Shown: piece by piece, positions 63,880 to 64,000 of the stretch
Layout of the letters: the number at the start of each line of letters is the position of its first letter
How positions within the stretch are numbered: the first letter of the stretch is position 1
Assembly (NCBI RefSeq): GCF_000283155.1
Contig: NW_004454180.1
Coordinates: 20,008,139-20,072,138 of the forward strand
Direction of reading: 5' to 3'
DNA length: 64,000 nucleotides
Origin: Ceratotherium simum simum
Taxonomy: Eukaryota > Chordata > Mammalia > Perissodactyla > Rhinocerotidae
The notes under the pieces: generated by a model
Told to the model about the DNA's origin: nothing
The model's database searches: none
Seen by the model: only the letters and a program-made list of their open reading frames with translations
Program-made: the position numbers and the translations under genes

Positions 63880-64000
63880 GTGTGTGTGTGAGGAAGATTG
63901 GCCCTGAGCTAACATCTGCCAATCCTCCTCTTTTTGCTGAGGAAGACTGGCCCTGGGCTAACATCCGTGCCCCTCTTCCTCCACTTTATATGGGACGCCG
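63880..64000 (-). mobile_element. ERE SINE, reverse, type A, cut by window edge
   Basis: (GT)n tail, then 'gaggaagattggccctgagc' and 'ccactttatatgggacgccg' at the last base. The head lies beyond the window. Confidence 0.9.

Overview
The window is mammalian nuclear DNA, almost certainly from an odd-toed ungulate and most likely a horse, donkey or zebra. The sign is the dominant interspersed repeat: 28 copies of a tRNA-derived SINE with the 'ggccggccc...ggttaagtgcgcgcgctccgctg' style head typical of the Equine Repetitive Element (ERE) family. There are no bacterial or viral genes. All genes are split by GT-AG introns (one GC-AG), so most open frames in the window are chance frames or frames inside SINEs.

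Three conserved genes were assembled exon by exon, and every splice phase closes. (1) SMU1, + strand, last five coding exons (642-6354): the C-terminal 224 residues of this WD40 spliceosome factor. The rest lies upstream of base 1. (2) DNAJA1, - strand, complete (coding 22938 down to 12385, eight coding exons, 397 codons): a type I Hsp40 with J domain, G/F linker, four CxxCxGxG-type zinc-finger repeats and a C-terminal CaaX box. Its non-coding first exon lies in a CpG island at about 23.4-24.6 kb carrying three heat-shock-element matches. (3) APTX, + strand, complete (coding 48933-60215, seven coding exons, 342 codons): aprataxin with FHA, HIT and C2H2 domains. A non-coding first exon ends at 41409 in a second CpG-rich promoter with CRE, ETS, CCAAT and GC-box sites.

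Layout: SMU1 3' half (1-6.8 kb); convergent SMU1/DNAJA1 intergenic DNA (6.8-12.2 kb); DNAJA1 (12.2-24.2 kb); repeat-rich DNA between the divergent DNAJA1 and APTX promoters (24.6-41.3 kb); APTX (41.3-60.4 kb); repeat-rich DNA with no recognisable gene (60.4-64 kb). The order SMU1-DNAJA1-APTX and the orientations match the human 9p21.1 block as I remember it. The genes share no pathway: pre-mRNA splicing, Hsp70 co-chaperoning and DNA strand-break end repair.

I see no undescribed biological system. The observations most worth a second look are: a GC-AG intron in DNAJA1; the DNAJA1 heat-shock elements; a tRNA-Glu(CTC)-headed element unlike the ERE SINEs; an ERE copy that seems to have carried about 30 nt of flanking DNA and a Pol III terminator with it; chimeric ERE copies; two independent ERE insertions almost side by side; and inverted ERE pairs flanking single exons of APTX and DNAJA1. 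Repeat-family names are from recognition only, not from a database search.
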